The notes under the pieces were generated by a model. That model saw nothing but the letters and a program-made list of their open reading frames with translations, did no database searches and was not told the DNA's origin. Below are positions 56,353 to 64,000 of a stretch of 64,000 nt of DNA, piece by piece. This stretch comes from Streptomyces sp. AC558_RSS880. Its GTDB lineage: Bacteria > Actinomycetota > Actinomycetes > Streptomycetales > Streptomycetaceae. Location of the stretch: positions 124,001 to 188,000 of the forward strand of contig NZ_JAGMUJ010000040.1 in NCBI RefSeq assembly GCF_019049255.1. The letters run 5' to 3'. A program made the translations under genes and the position numbers. Position 1 is the first letter of the stretch. The number at the start of each line of letters is the position of its first letter.

Positions 56353-57444
56353 TCAGCCGCCGTAGTCGCCGCGACGGTCCTCGATACGGCTGCGCCACCG
56401 GGCCGCCCAGCGGTCCGGCGTGTCCTCCGGTTCCGGTTCGGCGACCGGTGTGGTCACCACCGGCCGTGGGTGCGGCACGGCATCGGGCTCCGCCTCCGGG
56501 ACGTCGTCCGGTTCGATGTCCGGTACGGGCACCGGCTCCGGAGCCGGTGCCCGTACCGGCTCCGCCTGGTGCTGGAGGACGTCAGCGAGGAACGCCTCCG
56601 GCAGCGGCGGGTAGGCCTGTGCGTCCGCCGGCACCCCTGAGTCGAGCAGGCGGCCCATGGCCTCCTCCAGCACGCTCTGTGCCGTCGGCCGGTCCTCCAC
56701 GTCGTAGGACAGGGTACGGGTGACCAGGTCGACTAAAGCGGTTGGGAGGCCGGTCAGGTCCGGCTCCAGGTCCAGCGTCCGCTGCACGGGCATCTGCGCG
56801 TAGAAGGGGGCATGGCCGGTCGCGGCGTGCACCAGCGTCGCGCCGAGGCTGTAGACGTCGGCCGCCTCGCTCGCCTTACGGGAGTCCTTGGCCTGCTCGG
56901 GCGCCATGTAGGCGAGGGTGCCGAGCGCCGCGCTCGCCGTCGTCAGGCCGGTGCCGCCGTTGACGTGGGAGATGCCGAAGTCGATGACCCGGACCCCGTC
57001 CGCCGCGACCAGGACGTTGGCGGGCTTGAGGTCGCGGTGCAGCAGCCGTACCGAGTGGATGTGCATCAGGGCGTCCGCCAGTCCCGCGGCCAGCCACCAG
57101 GCGCCGATCTCGCTGACCGCTCCGTGCTGGTCCAGCAGTTCCAGCAGCGACGGGGCGTGTATGTACTGGGTGGCGATCCACGGTGTGTCCGCGTTGGGGT
57201 CCGCAGCGACCAGGGCCGCCGTGTGGAAGCCGCCCACGCGCCGAATCGCCTCCAGCTCCAGGGCGAAGCGCCTGCGGAAGTACTCGTCCTCCGCGAGCTG
57301 CGGCCGGACGACCTTGACGGCCACGGGGCGGGTCGAGCGGTACCCGAGGTACACCACTCCCATCGCACCCTGACCCAGTCGGCCATCCAGCCGGAAGCCG
57401 CCGATCCGCTTGGGATCGCCCGCCCTGAGCGGCTGCAGCACCAT
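56353..57444 (-). CDS. Soluble eukaryotic-like Ser/Thr protein kinase
   Basis: A 363-aa kinase. The glycine loop LGQGAMGVVYLG is near residue 20, the ATP Lys in PVAVKVV, the catalytic loop HRDLKPAN at about 140, VIDFG at about 160, and MAPEQ follows. The C-terminal ~90 residues are Pro/Glu-rich. There is no transmembrane or PASTA segment, unlike PknB, so it is cytoplasmic. It lies 95 bases upstream of the SNF2 gene on the same strand, suggesting a role in the defence operon, as PglW kinase has in BREX type 2. Starts at 57444 (ATG) or 57441 (GTG) are both possible. Confidence 0.85.
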   Translation of the reverse strand: MVLQPLRAGDPKRIGGFRLDGRLGQGAMGVVYLGYRSTRPVAVKVVRPQLAEDEYFRRRFALELEAIRRVGGFHTAALVAADPNADTPWIATQYIHAPSLLELLDQHGAVSEIGAWWLAAGLADALMHIHSVRLLHRDLKPANVLVAADGVRVIDFGISHVNGGTGLTTASAALGTLAYMAPEQAKDSRKASEAADVYSLGATLVHAATGHAPFYAQMPVQRTLDLEPDLTGLPTALVDLVTRTLSYDVEDRPTAQSVLEEAMGRLLDSGVPADAQAYPPLPEAFLADVLQHQAEPVRAPAPEPVPVPDIEPDDVPEAEPDAVPHPRPVVTTPVAEPEPEDTPDRWAARWRSRIEDRRGDYGG

Positions 57445-57585
57445 TCCCCCCACCGTGTCCCGTCCTGAGCGGACAAGGACGAGATTATCAGCGGCTCGGT
57501 TCACCGTTCCTGCACATCCGGAGACTGATCCTTCTCTGCGGACACAGTGGTCACGGGGGACTGCAGGATGCTTCAGCGGACCGGG

Positions 57586-57804
57586 TCAGACCTCGCTACT
57601 GGGGCGCGCGGCGAAGCCGGTGAAGGCCGCCCATACGGCGGGAGTCACGGTGAGTACAGAACCAGTAACGATCTTCGAGTCACGGACGTGGACGGCTTGC
57701 TGCGAAGCGGCCACCTCTACGCACTCACCGCCCTCTTCACTGCTGTGGCTGCTCTTGATCCACTTCAGTCGAGGCACAGCGGACCCGAACTTGTCGACCT
57801 TCAC
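57586..57804 (-). CDS. DUF397 small protein
   Basis: A 72-aa protein of the DUF397 family, with LKWIKSSHSSEEGGECVEVA, VRDSK and a C-terminal WAAF. Such proteins sit next to WhiJ-like regulators in Streptomyces and modulate them. The ATG overlaps the stop of the upstream regulator gene by four bases. Confidence 0.92.
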   Translation of the reverse strand: MKVDKFGSAVPRLKWIKSSHSSEEGGECVEVAASQQAVHVRDSKIVTGSVLTVTPAVWAAFTGFAARPSSEV

Positions 57805-58643
57805 GGCTCTCCCAGCAACTTCTCGACATAGGCAAGGGACTCCCGGGGTGTGAGCGCCTGCGCTCGGAGGATCCCGTACTTCACCTCAAGCCCCCGGACA
57901 AGGTGTCGCTCCGTGTGCACGTGGCTCACGTTCTGCACCTCAACGTACGCGATCCTGCGCTCTCCCTTGGTCTCGGTCAAGGTGAAGGGACCGGCCAGTC
58001 CTGCGTTCTCCTCTCGTTCCAGAGGCATGATCTGTACCTCGACTGTGGGCTTCTCCCCGATGAGAAGGACCTGCTCCAACTGGCCTCGCAGGATGCCTCG
58101 TCCGCCGATCGGCCTCCGCAGTACCGACTCGTCGATGACGAAACTCATCAGCGGTGCCGGGCGTTTGGTGAAGAGGCTCTGGCGAGCCAAACGAGCCGCC
58201 ACACGCTGCTCGATGACTTCCTCGTCCATGGGCGGCCGCATCATCGTGAATACCGCACGCGCGTAGTCCTCCGTCTGCAACAGACCGGGGACCGCCTGGT
58301 TCGCGTACACGTGCAACTCGACCGCCTCGGCCTCCAACCGCGCCGCATCCCGGAAGAACGCCGGATACCGCGCCCGCGCGACCTCTTCCTTCATCGCCCG
58401 CAGGATGCCCCCGGCGTCCAGTACCTCGTCCGCCTTGTCGATCAGCTCCGGTTTGGGGATGCGTCGGCCGAGCTCGACCGACGTGATCTGGTCCTCGCCG
58501 TAACCGAGCCGGGACCCCAACTCCCTCCGCGTCAGCCCGGCCCGCTCCCGCAGGAGCTTCATCTGCCGCCCGAAGCACCGCAGGAAGCTCGCCCCGTCGT
58601 CCTGTTCCACCATGCCCGTCGCCTCCGGCACCTCATCACCCAC
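57801..58643 (-). CDS. WhiJ-like helix-turn-helix regulator with DUF5753
   Basis: A 280-aa regulator. An N-terminal Xre-type helix-turn-helix (about 22-75, RELGSRLGYGEDQITSVELGRR) is followed by DUF5753 (about 90-275, LEAEAVELHVYANQAVPGLLQT at its start). With the downstream DUF397 gene and the divergent ATPase it forms the common WhiJ/AbaA-type three-gene module. Direct targets are unknown; local control of the island is possible. Confidence 0.9.
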   Translation of the reverse strand: MGDEVPEATGMVEQDDGASFLRCFGRQMKLLRERAGLTRRELGSRLGYGEDQITSVELGRRIPKPELIDKADEVLDAGGILRAMKEEVARARYPAFFRDAARLEAEAVELHVYANQAVPGLLQTEDYARAVFTMMRPPMDEEVIEQRVAARLARQSLFTKRPAPLMSFVIDESVLRRPIGGRGILRGQLEQVLLIGEKPTVEVQIMPLEREENAGLAGPFTLTETKGERRIAYVEVQNVSHVHTERHLVRGLEVKYGILRAQALTPRESLAYVEKLLGEP

Positions 58644-58859
58644 GGTTCTGGTACGCGGCCGTACAGGCTGAGGCCGTGCACGCAGCGCGAGGCGTCACGC
58701 TACGAGCAGTGATGAAGGGCCGACCCTCGAACGCCCACAAGTTCCCTCGTACGAGAACTCACCTCTGTGCGTACGCGCTTGGCGGCCGGCTGTACAGCCC
58801 CAGCCAGTACAGGCGTTTCCGCTGGTCAGCGCCGCATTGCCTTCGGCAGGCTCGCCGTC

Positions 58860-59375
58860 ATGGAAACCTCGGACACCACCACCGCACAGGCACCCGAAGT
58901 CCCGGCCGCCCTGCACGATTTCGCCATGCAGTTCACCTCCACCCCGCGCGGTGCCCGTCTCGCCCGGCGTCTCGTCTCACACCGACTCGACCAGTGGGGA
59001 CACCCCTACGGCTCCCCCGTCAACGAGACCCTGACCCTGATCGCAGCCGAGCTCACCTCCAACGCCGTACGACACGGTCACGTCCCCGGCCGAGACTTCC
59101 ACCTCCGGCTGACCGCAGCCCCGGACGCGCTCCGCGTCGAGGTGACGGACACCCGCACCGAGCAGGTGCCGCCCTCGTCCGTCCATGAGGCGCCCTGTGA
59201 CGCGGAGTCGGGCCGGGGACTGCTTCTGGTGGCCCGACTGGCCACCCGCTGGGGCACCGACCCGCGGCCCGCCGCACCCGGCAAGACCGTCTGGGCGGAG
59301 CTTTCTCCGGCAGCCGCCTGCCCGGCCGCCCGGATCAGCGCGCCGGCTTCTCCGGACGTACGGTCTGGCGGGTAG
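58860..59375 (+). CDS. Anti-sigma-type ATP-binding protein (GHKL/HATPase_c_2)
   Basis: A 171-aa SpoIIAB/RsbW-like ATPase. The N box ELTSNAVRHGH, the G1 box VEVTDTRTE, and the G2 region ESGRGLLLVARLATRWG are visible. No kinase dimerisation domain is present. It belongs with the divergent WhiJ/DUF397 pair. Its 3' end overlaps the convergent Hsp70 gene by 41 bases. Partner sigma factor unknown. Confidence 0.87.
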   Translation: METSDTTTAQAPEVPAALHDFAMQFTSTPRGARLARRLVSHRLDQWGHPYGSPVNETLTLIAAELTSNAVRHGHVPGRDFHLRLTAAPDALRVEVTDTRTEQVPPSSVHEAPCDAESGRGLLLVARLATRWGTDPRPAAPGKTVWAELSPAAACPAARISAPASPDVRSGG

Positions 59376-61833
59376 GCGCACGGAACTCCGCCTGGTCCCG
59401 GCGCATTTCCCGGTAGAGGTCCGAGATGCGGGACTTGGCAGCGTCGGTGCGGGAGAAGTCGCCCTGCCGGACTGCCTCGGTCAGCCCTTCACCGGCCTGG
59501 CGAATGCGTTGCTGCAACGCCGGGTTCACGCCGTTCTGCGAAGCGAAGGCCAAGGCACTCATCACCTGGTACACGTCCTCCCCCAGGCGGCTTCGTATGG
59601 CCATCACCTCCAGGGCGATCTTGTGTCCCCGGTCGAAGTCTCCGGCCTTACGCGTCGTCTGCAGCTCGTTGCGGTGGTGCCGCATCGCCTCCAGGTCCTC
59701 CGGCGGCATCAGCTCCGCCACGTGATGCGGGTAGAGGAACGCGAGGGCGGATGCCCAGCGCACGGTCTTCTGCCGCTCCAGCAGGTTGTCCGCCTCTTCC
59801 AGGAGCGTGTCCAGGGACCGTCCGGGCGCCTCACCTCTGACGATCAGCTCCAGTGGACCCGCCGTCTCCTTCAGCACGGCGGATTCAGCCGGGGTGAGCT
59901 CGTGGCTCCACTCGGCGAGGAACGTCTGAAACCGCTGGTTGACGTCCTTCGCCCGCCTGCGGAACTCGGGAGTCAGCAGGTTGCGCCGGAAGACGGCAGG
60001 GACGAACTCCGCTCCGTCGAGCCGGGTCTCCAGGCGGATCGTGCGGTCCTTGTCGAGGTGTACGGCGAGGGTGAGGGGTTTCGTGCCCGTGATGCCCTCG
60101 GGCAGCGGGTACATTACGACGCCACACAGATCGTTGCGCTCCGCGGGCTGGAGGTCACCTTCGTACAGCGCGATCTCGAGCAGGTCACCCGCGTTGCCGG
60201 TGACGTGGAAATCGTGCCGGGCCGCCTGCTGTGTGGGGTAGGGGTCGCCGGCCGTGATCAAAGGAGTCAGCAGCCCGTCAGCGGTGTGGACGCCGATGGG
60301 CAGAGGAATCACCCCGGACGGGTCCGCGACAGGCAGCTCTTCCTTGCAGTACGAGCACGCGACAAGGCCCGGCAGGTTCACCAGCGCGCAGTTCGGGCAC
60401 TTCAGGCCGCCACTGTCGTGCAGTCCGGCTCCGCACAGGTCGCATTCCAGGGCCTCCGGGGCGTTCACCTCTCCGCACTCGTCGCAGACTGCCGGGGACG
60501 GCGTCAGCCGTTCGGCCGTGAGCCCGGTGAGGTCGGACGCGCAGACGGGACACGCCTCCGTGTCCTCAGGAGCGGGTACGTGGCACGTCGGGCACTCCAC
60601 CGTCGGGGCGCCCACCAGCGAGGTGGCGCATTCGGGGCACGCATCGGCCTCCAGCGTACAAGCCGCACGACATTCGGGACACTCAAGTTCCTCGACGAGC
60701 GCCGACTGAACAGCCGCACCCAGCGCGACGCATGTCATGGGGTCCACGTCCGTGCGCAGCTTCTCGCGGCCGAAGACGTCCGCCAGCCGCTCCCGCACCA
60801 GCGGGATGGCACTCGAGCCGCCCACCAGGAGAACCTGGTCCATGTCTTCCGGACGCAACAAGGCATCGGCCACGGTCTTCAGCGTCAGACGGACGGTCTC
60901 CTCAACCCTGTCGGAGATGAGGCCCTCGAACTCCTTGCGGTCCACGGTCTCCGAGAGGACCTCGCCGGAAGCGCCGAGCGTCGGGACGATCACCTCGGTC
61001 GAGGCCGCCGTCGACAGGTCGATCTTGGCACGCTCCGCGGCCTCGCGGATCCTCGCAGCGGCGCCCGGCAGCGGTTCGTATCCGGGGTTGCGTGCGTCGA
61101 GGAGTTCCTGAAGGCGATCGGCCAGGCTGCTGTCGAAGTCCGTACCGCCGAGCAGGTTGTTCCCACCCGCGCCGAGCTCGTCCATCACGCCTGGCATCAG
61201 GGTGAGGACGGAGACGTCGAAAGTGCCGCCGCCCAGGTCGTAGACGAGGACGGTTGCGGCATCCTCGTCCCGGGCACGTCCGAGACCGTGGGCGAGCGCC
61301 GCCGACGTGGGCTCCGACAGCACCCGGACGACGTGGAAGCCTGCCAGTCTGCCCGCTTCGCGAGTGGCGGCGATCTGCCGTTCGCCAAAGTAGGCCGGTG
61401 CCGTGATCACCGCGCGGCCGAACTCCGTTCCGAGACGGGCCTCGGCGTTCCGCTTGAGCCTCTGGAGGATAATCGCGGAGATGTGGACGGGGGTGTAGCG
61501 GTGTTCTCCCAACTGGATCAGAACGCCGCCGTCCGGCCCTTCGGTGATCTTCGGGCCGCCGTCTCCCATGCGGCGGAGGGCCTGCTGCACCTTCTCGTCC
61601 TTGAACTGGCGTCCCATGAGGCGCTTGACGGTGGTGATCACGCGCGTGGCATCCCTCGCCGCCCAGTTCAGCGCCTCCTGCCCGACGAGGAGCCCGTCGT
61701 CCGCGGTGAGACCCACGGCCGAGGAGGTCCCGCTGCCCTCCGGAGTGTCGGACACGACTTCCGGTTCGCCGTCCTTGAGCCAGGCCACGACCGAGTTGGT
61801 GGTGCCGAGGTCGATTCCAAGGGTTCTGCGCAC
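59335..61833 (-). CDS. Hsp70/DnaK-like chaperone with internal zinc ribbons
   Basis: An 832-aa Hsp70 relative. Nucleotide-binding domain (about 1-380): GIDLGTTNSVV, DLGGGTFDVSV, LLVGGSSAIP. Four CxxC...CxxC half-ribbons then follow at about 384-403, 412-431, 448-468 and 478-497. After them an Hsp70-type beta substrate domain is recognisable (LLTPLITAGDPYP... FHV... IALYEGD), then a long helical lid. Housekeeping DnaK has no such insert. It is last of an operon with GrpE-like, J-like and TPR-like genes, so a dedicated chaperone machine is likely. Clients are unknown. Confidence 0.88.
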   Translation of the reverse strand: MRRTLGIDLGTTNSVVAWLKDGEPEVVSDTPEGSGTSSAVGLTADDGLLVGQEALNWAARDATRVITTVKRLMGRQFKDEKVQQALRRMGDGGPKITEGPDGGVLIQLGEHRYTPVHISAIILQRLKRNAEARLGTEFGRAVITAPAYFGERQIAATREAGRLAGFHVVRVLSEPTSAALAHGLGRARDEDAATVLVYDLGGGTFDVSVLTLMPGVMDELGAGGNNLLGGTDFDSSLADRLQELLDARNPGYEPLPGAAARIREAAERAKIDLSTAASTEVIVPTLGASGEVLSETVDRKEFEGLISDRVEETVRLTLKTVADALLRPEDMDQVLLVGGSSAIPLVRERLADVFGREKLRTDVDPMTCVALGAAVQSALVEELECPECRAACTLEADACPECATSLVGAPTVECPTCHVPAPEDTEACPVCASDLTGLTAERLTPSPAVCDECGEVNAPEALECDLCGAGLHDSGGLKCPNCALVNLPGLVACSYCKEELPVADPSGVIPLPIGVHTADGLLTPLITAGDPYPTQQAARHDFHVTGNAGDLLEIALYEGDLQPAERNDLCGVVMYPLPEGITGTKPLTLAVHLDKDRTIRLETRLDGAEFVPAVFRRNLLTPEFRRRAKDVNQRFQTFLAEWSHELTPAESAVLKETAGPLELIVRGEAPGRSLDTLLEEADNLLERQKTVRWASALAFLYPHHVAELMPPEDLEAMRHHRNELQTTRKAGDFDRGHKIALEVMAIRSRLGEDVYQVMSALAFASQNGVNPALQQRIRQAGEGLTEAVRQGDFSRTDAAKSRISDLYREMRRDQAEFRAPTRQTVRPEKPAR

Positions 61834-61887
61834 TTCGGGGTTCCTGTTCTGCGAGTGGGCGGGGCAGGGCGGGGCGCGTGGGAGGGA

Positions 61888-62493
61888 TCAGGAGCGGCGA
61901 CGGCTGCGGCGTCTGTGCCTCGGCAGCCGGCGAGGCTGTCTGCGTGGGGTGGCCGGACCGGACCGCTTCGGCTCCCCCGTCGGCTCCTCGGGCGCTTCCG
62001 GGTCGGGTCCGGGGACAGCGACCACGACCTCGGCGGTCCGCAGCACCCGCTGCCCCAGATAGAAGCCCGCCACCCGCTCCTCCAGCACCGTGTCGGCGGG
62101 ACACCTGGACGTGGGGCGCGTGTCCACGACCCGGGCAACGTCGGGCACGGCCTGCCGGTGAGTGAGGTCCATCGGCCGGACGTCGGCTTTCAGCAACCGG
62201 ATACGCAACAGTCTGTGTGCCGCGGAGACCTGTTCGATCAGCCTCTCCATGGTCGCGGCCGTGCGGTTCGGGTCCTGACGGACCGACCACCGCACGGACT
62301 CCGCGAGCGCGTCGTCGACGTCGAGCAGGCCGGTGAGCAGGCGGTGCAGGGAAGCCTCCGACTCGGCTCTCTGCCGCGCCAGTTCGTCCTCGTCCCGGGC
62401 ACGCCGCCGTTCCAGGGCTTCGCAGCGGGTGCGCAACTGCGCGATCAGGCGTTCCGTGTCGGAGTCGGGCCGGGCGGAGGACGGTGCGGTCAA
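61888..62493 (-). CDS. GrpE-like nucleotide exchange factor
   Basis: A 201-aa protein. A helical coiled-coil stretch (about 15-95) is followed by a beta domain resembling GrpE: RPMDLTHRQAV, then VLEERVAGFYLGQRVLRTAEVVVA. The C-terminal ~25 residues are almost all Arg with Pro, unlike typical GrpE. The start appears to be TTG 62493, preceded by GGAG; no in-frame ATG or GTG gives a complete domain. It lies 54 bases before the Hsp70 gene. Confidence 0.75.
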   Translation of the reverse strand: MTAPSSARPDSDTERLIAQLRTRCEALERRRARDEDELARQRAESEASLHRLLTGLLDVDDALAESVRWSVRQDPNRTAATMERLIEQVSAAHRLLRIRLLKADVRPMDLTHRQAVPDVARVVDTRPTSRCPADTVLEERVAGFYLGQRVLRTAEVVVAVPGPDPEAPEEPTGEPKRSGPATPRRQPRRLPRHRRRSRRRS

Positions 62494-62543
62494 CGCATGC
62501 TCCAGAGGAAGTGAGAGGAGGGCTGCCGGGTGGCCTCGGGTCT

Positions 62544-62867
62544 TCAGTCGGGCCGTACGCCCAGGCTCGCAGGGTCGGGAGACAAGGGAGAGACCTCCGC
62601 CATACGCCGACGTGCCTCGGCCAGCAGGGCGGCGCCGCCCTCATCGGGCGACAGTCGGACGGGCAGCGGCGTCAGAAGGTCCGCCTCGTGGCGTCCGGCG
62701 GGACGCCTGAGGGCTTTGTTTGCCCGGGAGATACGGTCGCGCAGATCACGATCGCCCTGGGCCGACCTCATCGCCCGCCGGTAGGCGGCATGGATGTCGG
62801 CATCGGAGGCGCCGACATCCAGCCCCAGCACGTCGTAGGGGGAATCAGTGAACATGCTTCCCGGCAC
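62544..62867 (-). CDS. J-domain-like protein lacking HPD
   Basis: A 107-aa protein whose N-terminus (PYDVLGLDVGASDADIHAAY) matches J-domain helices I and II, and whose later ISRANKALRRPAGRHEADLL matches helix III onward. The HPD tripeptide that triggers Hsp70 ATPase is missing; AQGDRD stands there instead. GTG 62867 follows AGGAAGACGGG; ATG 62855 is also possible. It sits between the TPR-like and GrpE-like genes. Confidence 0.72.
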   Translation of the reverse strand: MPGSMFTDSPYDVLGLDVGASDADIHAAYRRAMRSAQGDRDLRDRISRANKALRRPAGRHEADLLTPLPVRLSPDEGGAALLAEARRRMAEVSPLSPDPASLGVRPD

Positions 62868-62879
62868 CCCGTCTTCCTG

Positions 62880-64000
62880 TCACCACAACTGGTCATCCTT
62901 ATAGAGCCCGAAAAGGGGCAGTTGGCGGGCCGTGTTCCGCCCGCGTCCGGCTCGGCGGTCGGAACGCGCATCTGTACGAGCGCCCTTGGTCGGCCGTCGG
63001 CAGGTACGGGCTTCGACGACCGCTGCGTCGAGTCGGCTCCGGTCTTCGACATCGGACGGGCATCGACGGGCGAGGGCGATGACCTCGTCATAGCGCCCCT
63101 CCTCGCACAGAATTTCCGCAAGGTCGGCCAGCAGCCATACCTGGACGTCGGAGAGGTCTGGAAGCACTGCGTAGCTGCGGACGACGCTGAGCATGGCGAG
63201 TGCTTCTCGCAGCTCCTCCTCGTCCGGCTCCTGGGGCGACGGAACCCTCTCGAAGAGTCCTTGGGCGATGTCGTACTCCGGACTCTCTTCGCCGAAGTGC
63301 CGGAACTCATCGTCCGAAGCGTCCGAGAGAAGTCGGGCTTCCTGCATCAGGCGCAGAGCTTCCGCACGGTCGCCTCGCACGGCAGTGACCAAGGAGCGTT
63401 CATACAGCACTGGTGCCAAGGCGCGGCGAGCAGGCCGGAAGTCCGCGTCGCGGTCGAGGACTGCGCGTAGTGCGGTGACAGCACTCGTCCGTCCGGATGC
63501 GGACCGATCCTTGAGGAGGTGTTCGGCTTTCCTGGTCTCAGCCGCGTTCAGCGCTGCGGCGGCCAACTCGTTAGAGGGGTCCAGCTCGTAGGCGCGAGCG
63601 ACGCGGACGAGGGCCTCGTCGTGCTCGTTCCGCTGTGAGGCCTGCTCCCCCAGGTTCACGCACCCGACCGCCAGGTCCCGTTTCAGCTGTTCATGAAGCG
63701 GGGCCATGGCAAGGGCACGCTCCAGGAGGCCGACGTACGCCTGCCAGTCGACCTTGGCACGGTTCTTGTAGAGGGCGAATCCCGCGTGCACGCCCGCCCG
63801 GCCGATCTCTTCCTCGTGGCCGGTGAGGGAGACACCGTTGGCCGCCGCGTCCTCGAAGTCCCGTATCGCAGCCGACCAACGTCTGGCCTCCACGTGGGCA
63901 CGCGCCCGGGCGAACAGCGCGGCGCCGAGGACTCGCCGAGGACCTTGAAGGGACTCGTCGTTCTCCTGAGCACCGTGTCGTGCGGCGCCTTCGGCTTCGA
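62880..64000 (-). CDS. TPR-like helical protein (5' end outside window)
   Basis: An open frame running off the right edge; at least 373 codons are visible. Successive helical pairs such as LLERALAMAPLHEQLKRDLAVG and DEALVRVARAYELDPSNELAAAAL suggest tetratricopeptide repeats. The C-terminal ~50 residues are Arg-rich and end LPLFGLYKDDQLW. It is likely the first visible gene of the chaperone operon and may bind client proteins or the Hsp70. More N-terminal domains may lie outside. Confidence 0.7.
   Translation of the reverse strand, partial: EAEGAARHGAQENDESLQGPRRVLGAALFARARAHVEARRWSAAIRDFEDAAANGVSLTGHEEEIGRAGVHAGFALYKNRAKVDWQAYVGLLERALAMAPLHEQLKRDLAVGCVNLGEQASQRNEHDEALVRVARAYELDPSNELAAAALNAAETRKAEHLLKDRSASGRTSAVTALRAVLDRDADFRPARRALAPVLYERSLVTAVRGDRAEALRLMQEARLLSDASDDEFRHFGEESPEYDIAQGLFERVPSPQEPDEEELREALAMLSVVRSYAVLPDLSDVQVWLLADLAEILCEEGRYDEVIALARRCPSDVEDRSRLDAAVVEARTCRRPTKGARTDARSDRRAGRGRNTARQLPLFGLYKDDQLW

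Larger units (their letters stand above)
37255..64000. mobile_element. Putative genomic (defence) island beside tRNA-Leu
   Basis: From the tRNA to the window end every gene is of accessory type: restriction/defence helicases, methylase, nucleases, kinase, WhiJ/DUF397 pair and a chaperone operon. tRNA 3' ends are common integration sites. No integrase or second attachment repeat is seen within the window, so the outer boundary and mobility are unproven. Confidence 0.5.

Noticed and set aside
39558..57444. DrmC-type phospholipase-D nuclease
   Set aside because: No HxKxxxxD motif was found in any protein of the operon or its neighbours.
56353..57444. PknB-type membrane kinase
   Set aside because: No transmembrane helix or PASTA repeat follows the kinase domain.

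Overview
This is a high-GC actinobacterial chromosome segment, almost certainly Streptomyces. The evidence is GTG starts behind strong GGAGG sites, a proteasomal ATPase (ARC/Mpa), the mycothiol ligase MshC, chaplins, a gylR-glpF-glpK-glpD cluster, and WhiJ-like/DUF397 regulators. From memory, gene order from 1 to about 37.2 kb follows the S. coelicolor SCO1648-SCO1676 region. No database search was run, so family names rest on motifs and recalled families.

Core part (1-37,254): 5' part of arc; a 3Fe-4S ferredoxin; a secreted protein; TrmI-type tRNA methyltransferase; M50 site-2 protease with a CBS-like tail; RecB-like Fe-S nuclease; NarL/LuxR response regulator; two family-5 solute-binding lipoproteins without permeases; HAD phosphatase; metH; the glycerol cluster with repeated putative GylR operators; FadR-type regulator; PAC2 protein; mshC with its three usual neighbours; CorA; ferritin-like protein; F420-type LLM oxidoreductase; aldo/keto reductase; a RecD2-like protein whose Walker A is gone; a long chaplin with three chaplin domains; short chaplin ChpH; M20 peptidase; and tRNA-Leu(GAG).

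Accessory part (37,255-64,000): everything after the tRNA looks like a defence/conflict island, read mostly on the minus strand. In transcription order it holds (a) a soluble Ser/Thr kinase, an SNF2 helicase, a 1638-aa adenine methylase with an AT-rich mosaic 3' part, a 2214-aa DEAD helicase-DUF1998-Vsr-like nuclease fusion, and a UvrD-like helicase with a RelE-like N-terminus; together these resemble class 1 DISARM with the drmA and drmB functions fused, the PLD nuclease absent, and a kinase added. (b) An AAA ATPase/HNH nuclease pair resembling Septu PtuAB lies just downstream. (c) A WhiJ/DUF397 pair plus a divergent anti-sigma-type ATPase lies upstream of the kinase. (d) A separate operon encodes a TPR-like protein (cut by the window edge), a J-like protein lacking HPD, a GrpE-like factor, and an Hsp70 with four zinc-ribbon half-modules between its nucleotide- and substrate-binding regions.

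How they may work together: in (a), methylation could mark self while helicases and the Vsr-like nuclease act on unmarked DNA, with the kinase as sensor or switch; (b) would be a second-line ATP-sensing nuclease. The chaperone operon (d) is the least familiar module and is my leading candidate for an undescribed system. These roles are inferences from domain content and gene order. No CRISPR array, transposase, integrase or rRNA was seen.
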